Part shown: positions 61,607 through 64,000 of the stretch, piece after piece
How positions within the stretch are numbered: position 1 is the stretch's first letter
Layout of the letters: the number at the start of each line of letters is the position of its first letter
Origin: an uncultured Pseudomonadales bacterium
Lineage (GTDB): Bacteria; Pseudomonadota; Gammaproteobacteria; Pseudomonadales; Azotimanducaceae
Direction of reading: 5' to 3'
NCBI GenBank assembly: GCA_958295875.1
Contig: OY282379.1
Span: 2,943,046 to 3,007,045, forward strand
DNA: 64,000 bases
The notes under the pieces: model-generated
The model's input: only the letters and a program-made list of their open reading frames with translations
Databases searched by the model: none
Told to the model about the DNA's origin: nothing
Position numbers and translations under genes: made by a program

Positions 61607-64000
61607 TTGCATTTCGATTCCATCTTGATCGCCAATCGGGGCGAGATCGCCATCCGCATCGCCCGCGCCGCGGCAGACTTGGGCCTTCGCTCCGTGGCCG
61701 TGCATTCCGAAGACGATGGCCACAGCCTGCACACCCGGGTCGCGGACGAGGCGCGCGCCTTGGCTGGCGTCGGCGTGGCCGCTTACTTGGATGAGGAAGC
61801 CATCGTCGAGGCCGCTTTGGCGGCGGGCTGCGGCGCCATTCATCCGGGGTATGGCTTCCTCGCCGAACGCGCCGGCTTCGCCCGCCGTTGCGCTGCCGCC
61901 GGCATCGTCTTCATCGGCCCGAAGGCGGAACATTTGGAGCTGTTCGGGGACAAGGGGCGCGCCCGCGCGGCCGCCGCGGCGGCCGGCGTGCCAGTGCCAG
62001 CCGGATTGAACCACGCCGTCTCGCTGGCTGAAGCGGAGGGCTTCTTTGCGTCGCTGAACGGCGGCGCGATGATCGTGAAGGCGGTGGCCGGGGGCGGCGG
62101 GCGCGGCACGCGGGTTGTCCACGATGGGGCCGAACTGGCTGCCGCGTATGAGCGCTGCCAATCCGAGGCGCAGTCCGCCTTTGGCGTGAAAGACGTCTAC
62201 GTCGAGGCGTTCTTGCCGCGCGCCCGCCATGTGGAGGTGCAAGTGCTCGGCGACGAGCATGGCGCGGTGGCGCACCTGGGCGAACGCGAGTGCAGCGTTC
62301 AACGGCGGCATCAGAAGGTGGTGGAAGTGGCGCCGGCGCCCGGCCTCGGCGATGGCGTGCGCCAAGACATCATCGCCGCCGCGGTGCGCTTTGCGCAGCA
62401 GGAAGGCTACGCCAACCTCGGCACCTTCGAGTTCTTGGTGGACGCTTCGGGTGGGGAAGGTGGCGAAGATGGGCAACCGTTCGTCTTCATTGAGACCAAC
62501 GCGCGGCTCCAAGTGGAGCATACGGTCACCGAGGAAGTGACGGGCGTCGATCTGGTGCAGACGCAGATTCGCCTCGCCCAGGGCGCCACGCTGAGTGAAC
62601 TGGGCCTCGACGATGCCGCCATCGCCACGCCGCGCGGCTATGCCATTCAAGCGCGCGTCAACATGGAGACCATCGGCGCGGACGGCGCCGTGCGTCCCGC
62701 CGCCGGCACGCTCACGGCATACGATGCGCCGAACGGCCCCGGCGTGCGCACGGATGGCTTTGGCTACGCTGGCTACCGCGTGAGTTCCGCCTTCGATTCG
62801 TTGCTCGCCAAAGTCATCGCCCATGCGCCGTCGGCGAACTTCGGCGCCGCCATCGCACGCGCCCAACGGGCGCTTGCGGAGTTCCGCCTTGAAGGGGTGA
62901 GCACCAACATTCCTTTCTTGCGGAACGTCATTGGCCATGAGGACTTCGCCAGCGGCCAAATCTACACGCGCTGGGTGGATGAGCGCATCGCCGAACTCGC
63001 CGCGCCGCCGGCCGCGGGGAGGGCGCGCTTCGTTGCCGGCGCCCCGGCTGATGGCGCGCCTGCAGCGGCGGCTGGGTTCGCCGGCGCGCGCGTGGACACC
63101 AGCGACCCGCTTGCGCTCTTTGACCATGATGCCAAGGTGAAAGCAGATGCGGTCGCCGTGGCGAGTGAGCCGGAGCTGGCCGCGCCGGAAGGGACGACGG
63201 GCTTGAGCTCGCCCATCCAAGGCACCATCGTGTCCATCGACGTGTCGCCGGGAGACGCCGTGCGCACCGGCCAGCAGGTCGCCGTGGTGGAGGCGATGAA
63301 GATGGAGCACGTCATTGCCGCGCAACACGACGGCGTCGTGCGTGAAGTGACGATGGCGCAAGGCGATGTGGTGCGCGAGGGCTACCCAATCGTCTTCATT
63401 GAAGAGGCCGAGGTGAGCGGCGAAGCCGGTGCCGCGGCAGAAATGCAAGACTTGGATTACATCCGCCCAGACTTGGCGCTGGCCTACGAGCGCCATGCCT
63501 ACACCTTGGACGAAAACCGCCCGGAGGCCGTTGCCAAGCGCTATGCGCGGGGCTATCGCATGCCGCGCGAGAACATCGACGAACTGATGGACCCCGGTTC
63601 CTTCAAGGAATACTGGCCGCTCATCGTGGCGTACCAGCATCAGCGCCACGACATGGAGACGCTGCGCCGCGACACCCCGGCGGACGGCTTGCTGGCCGGC
63701 ATCGGCACGATCAATGCAGACCGCTTCGGCGAAGAAGCCGCCCGCGCCATGATCGTCCACTACGACTACACCGTGTTGGCCGGCACGCAGGGCGGCCGCA
63801 ATCACTACAAGCAAGACCGCATGTTCGAGTTGGCGAGCCGCTTCCGCATCCCGCTCATTCTGTTCGGCGAAGGCGGTGGCGGCCGGCCGGGGGATGATCG
63901 CAGGGGCCCCGGCGTCGCCTTCGACACCCACACCTTCACGCAATTCTCGAAGTTGTCCGGCCTCGTGCCCCTCGTGAGCGTCATCAATGGCCGCACGTTC
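61607..64000 (+). CDS. single-chain biotin-dependent acyl-CoA carboxylase (BC-BCCP-CT fusion), cut by window edge
   Basis: At least 798 residues with no stop before the window ends. It starts with TTG at 61607 behind GAGGGGG. The biotin carboxylase domain comes first: DSILIANRGEIAIRIARAAA, then the ATP-grasp GGGGRGTRVV and IETNARLQVEHTVTEEVTG. The BCCP motif VVEAMKMEHVIA carries biotinyl-lysine K565. A carboxyltransferase domain starts near 640 (DENRPEAVAKRYARGYRMPR) and includes TVLAGTQGGRNHYKQDRMF and FGEGGGGRPGDD. This order in one chain is that of the long-chain acyl-CoA carboxylases (LCC) of mycobacteria and some proteobacteria. Substrate specificity cannot be read here. Confidence 0.9.
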   Translation, partial: MHFDSILIANRGEIAIRIARAAADLGLRSVAVHSEDDGHSLHTRVADEARALAGVGVAAYLDEEAIVEAALAAGCGAIHPGYGFLAERAGFARRCAAAGIVFIGPKAEHLELFGDKGRARAAAAAAGVPVPAGLNHAVSLAEAEGFFASLNGGAMIVKAVAGGGGRGTRVVHDGAELAAAYERCQSEAQSAFGVKDVYVEAFLPRARHVEVQVLGDEHGAVAHLGERECSVQRRHQKVVEVAPAPGLGDGVRQDIIAAAVRFAQQEGYANLGTFEFLVDASGGEGGEDGQPFVFIETNARLQVEHTVTEEVTGVDLVQTQIRLAQGATLSELGLDDAAIATPRGYAIQARVNMETIGADGAVRPAAGTLTAYDAPNGPGVRTDGFGYAGYRVSSAFDSLLAKVIAHAPSANFGAAIARAQRALAEFRLEGVSTNIPFLRNVIGHEDFASGQIYTRWVDERIAELAAPPAAGRARFVAGAPADGAPAAAAGFAGARVDTSDPLALFDHDAKVKADAVAVASEPELAAPEGTTGLSSPIQGTIVSIDVSPGDAVRTGQQVAVVEAMKMEHVIAAQHDGVVREVTMAQGDVVREGYPIVFIEEAEVSGEAGAAAEMQDLDYIRPDLALAYERHAYTLDENRPEAVAKRYARGYRMPRENIDELMDPGSFKEYWPLIVAYQHQRHDMETLRRDTPADGLLAGIGTINADRFGEEAARAMIVHYDYTVLAGTQGGRNHYKQDRMFELASRFRIPLILFGEGGGGRPGDDRRGPGVAFDTHTFTQFSKLSGLVPLVSVINGRTF

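Noticed and set aside
61307..63943. Long minus-strand open frame (about 880 codons) opposite the carboxylase
   Set aside because: The plus strand encodes unmistakable biotin carboxylase and BCCP motifs; the antisense product has none.

Overview
The window looks like the chromosome of a high-GC, aerobic, heterotrophic Gammaproteobacterium, probably marine. The grounds are three TonB-dependent outer-membrane receptors, signal peptides of Gram-negative type, abundant acyl-CoA and CoA-transferase enzymes, and a complete-looking alginate-degradation operon. Codon use is uniformly GC-rich except for the nuclease gene at 17042-18007, which is visibly more AT-rich. No rRNA, tRNA or CRISPR array was recognised. 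The taxon is an inference, since no marker gene fixes it.

Layout. 1-2478 (minus): an ABC-exporter cluster (ATPase start, HlyD-type adaptor, membrane protein, SpoIIM-like protein). 2422-5895: an imperfect tandem duplication carrying two paralogous genes for small secreted glycine-rich proteins; the second copy is split by an IS5-family element (3412-4592) with a CTAG target duplication. 5547-9867: sugar dehydrogenase, SMP-30-like hydrolase, enoyl-CoA hydratase and a slipin/NfeD membrane-protease pair (the pair ends at 11407). 11645-15503: CoA-transferase, small cytochrome, RibB with a degenerate RibA domain, and PdxA. 15599-18007: a DNA methyltransferase next to a PD-(D/E)XK nuclease, followed by a second IS5-family copy (18087-19267) in opposite orientation. 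19426-27372: Zn alcohol dehydrogenase, an orphan molybdopterin oxidase large subunit, a TonB receptor, and two tandem paralogs of unknown function. 27459-39175: DUF418 protein, Bcp peroxiredoxin, amidohydrolase, DUF169 protein, enoyl-CoA hydratase, acyl-CoA dehydrogenase, DUF3604 protein, and a two-subunit 2-oxoacid:ferredoxin oxidoreductase.

39557-52983 is the most coherent system: two TonB receptors (the second frameshifted), a GntR/FadR-type regulator, a PL6 alginate lyase, a PL17 oligoalginate lyase, an MFS transporter and an SDR reductase, all on the plus strand and tightly packed. The expected route is outer-membrane import of alginate oligomers, periplasmic depolymerisation to unsaturated monouronate, inner-membrane import of DEH, and reduction to KDG. 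KDG kinase and KDPG aldolase are not in the window. A FadR-like palindrome overlaps the likely start of transcription.

53100-64000: small membrane protein, metallo-beta-lactamase-fold hydrolase, acyl-CoA dehydrogenase, hydratase, MFS transporter, a compact type II restriction-modification pair (58020-60163), a CoA-transferase, and a large single-chain biotin-dependent carboxylase that runs off the right edge.
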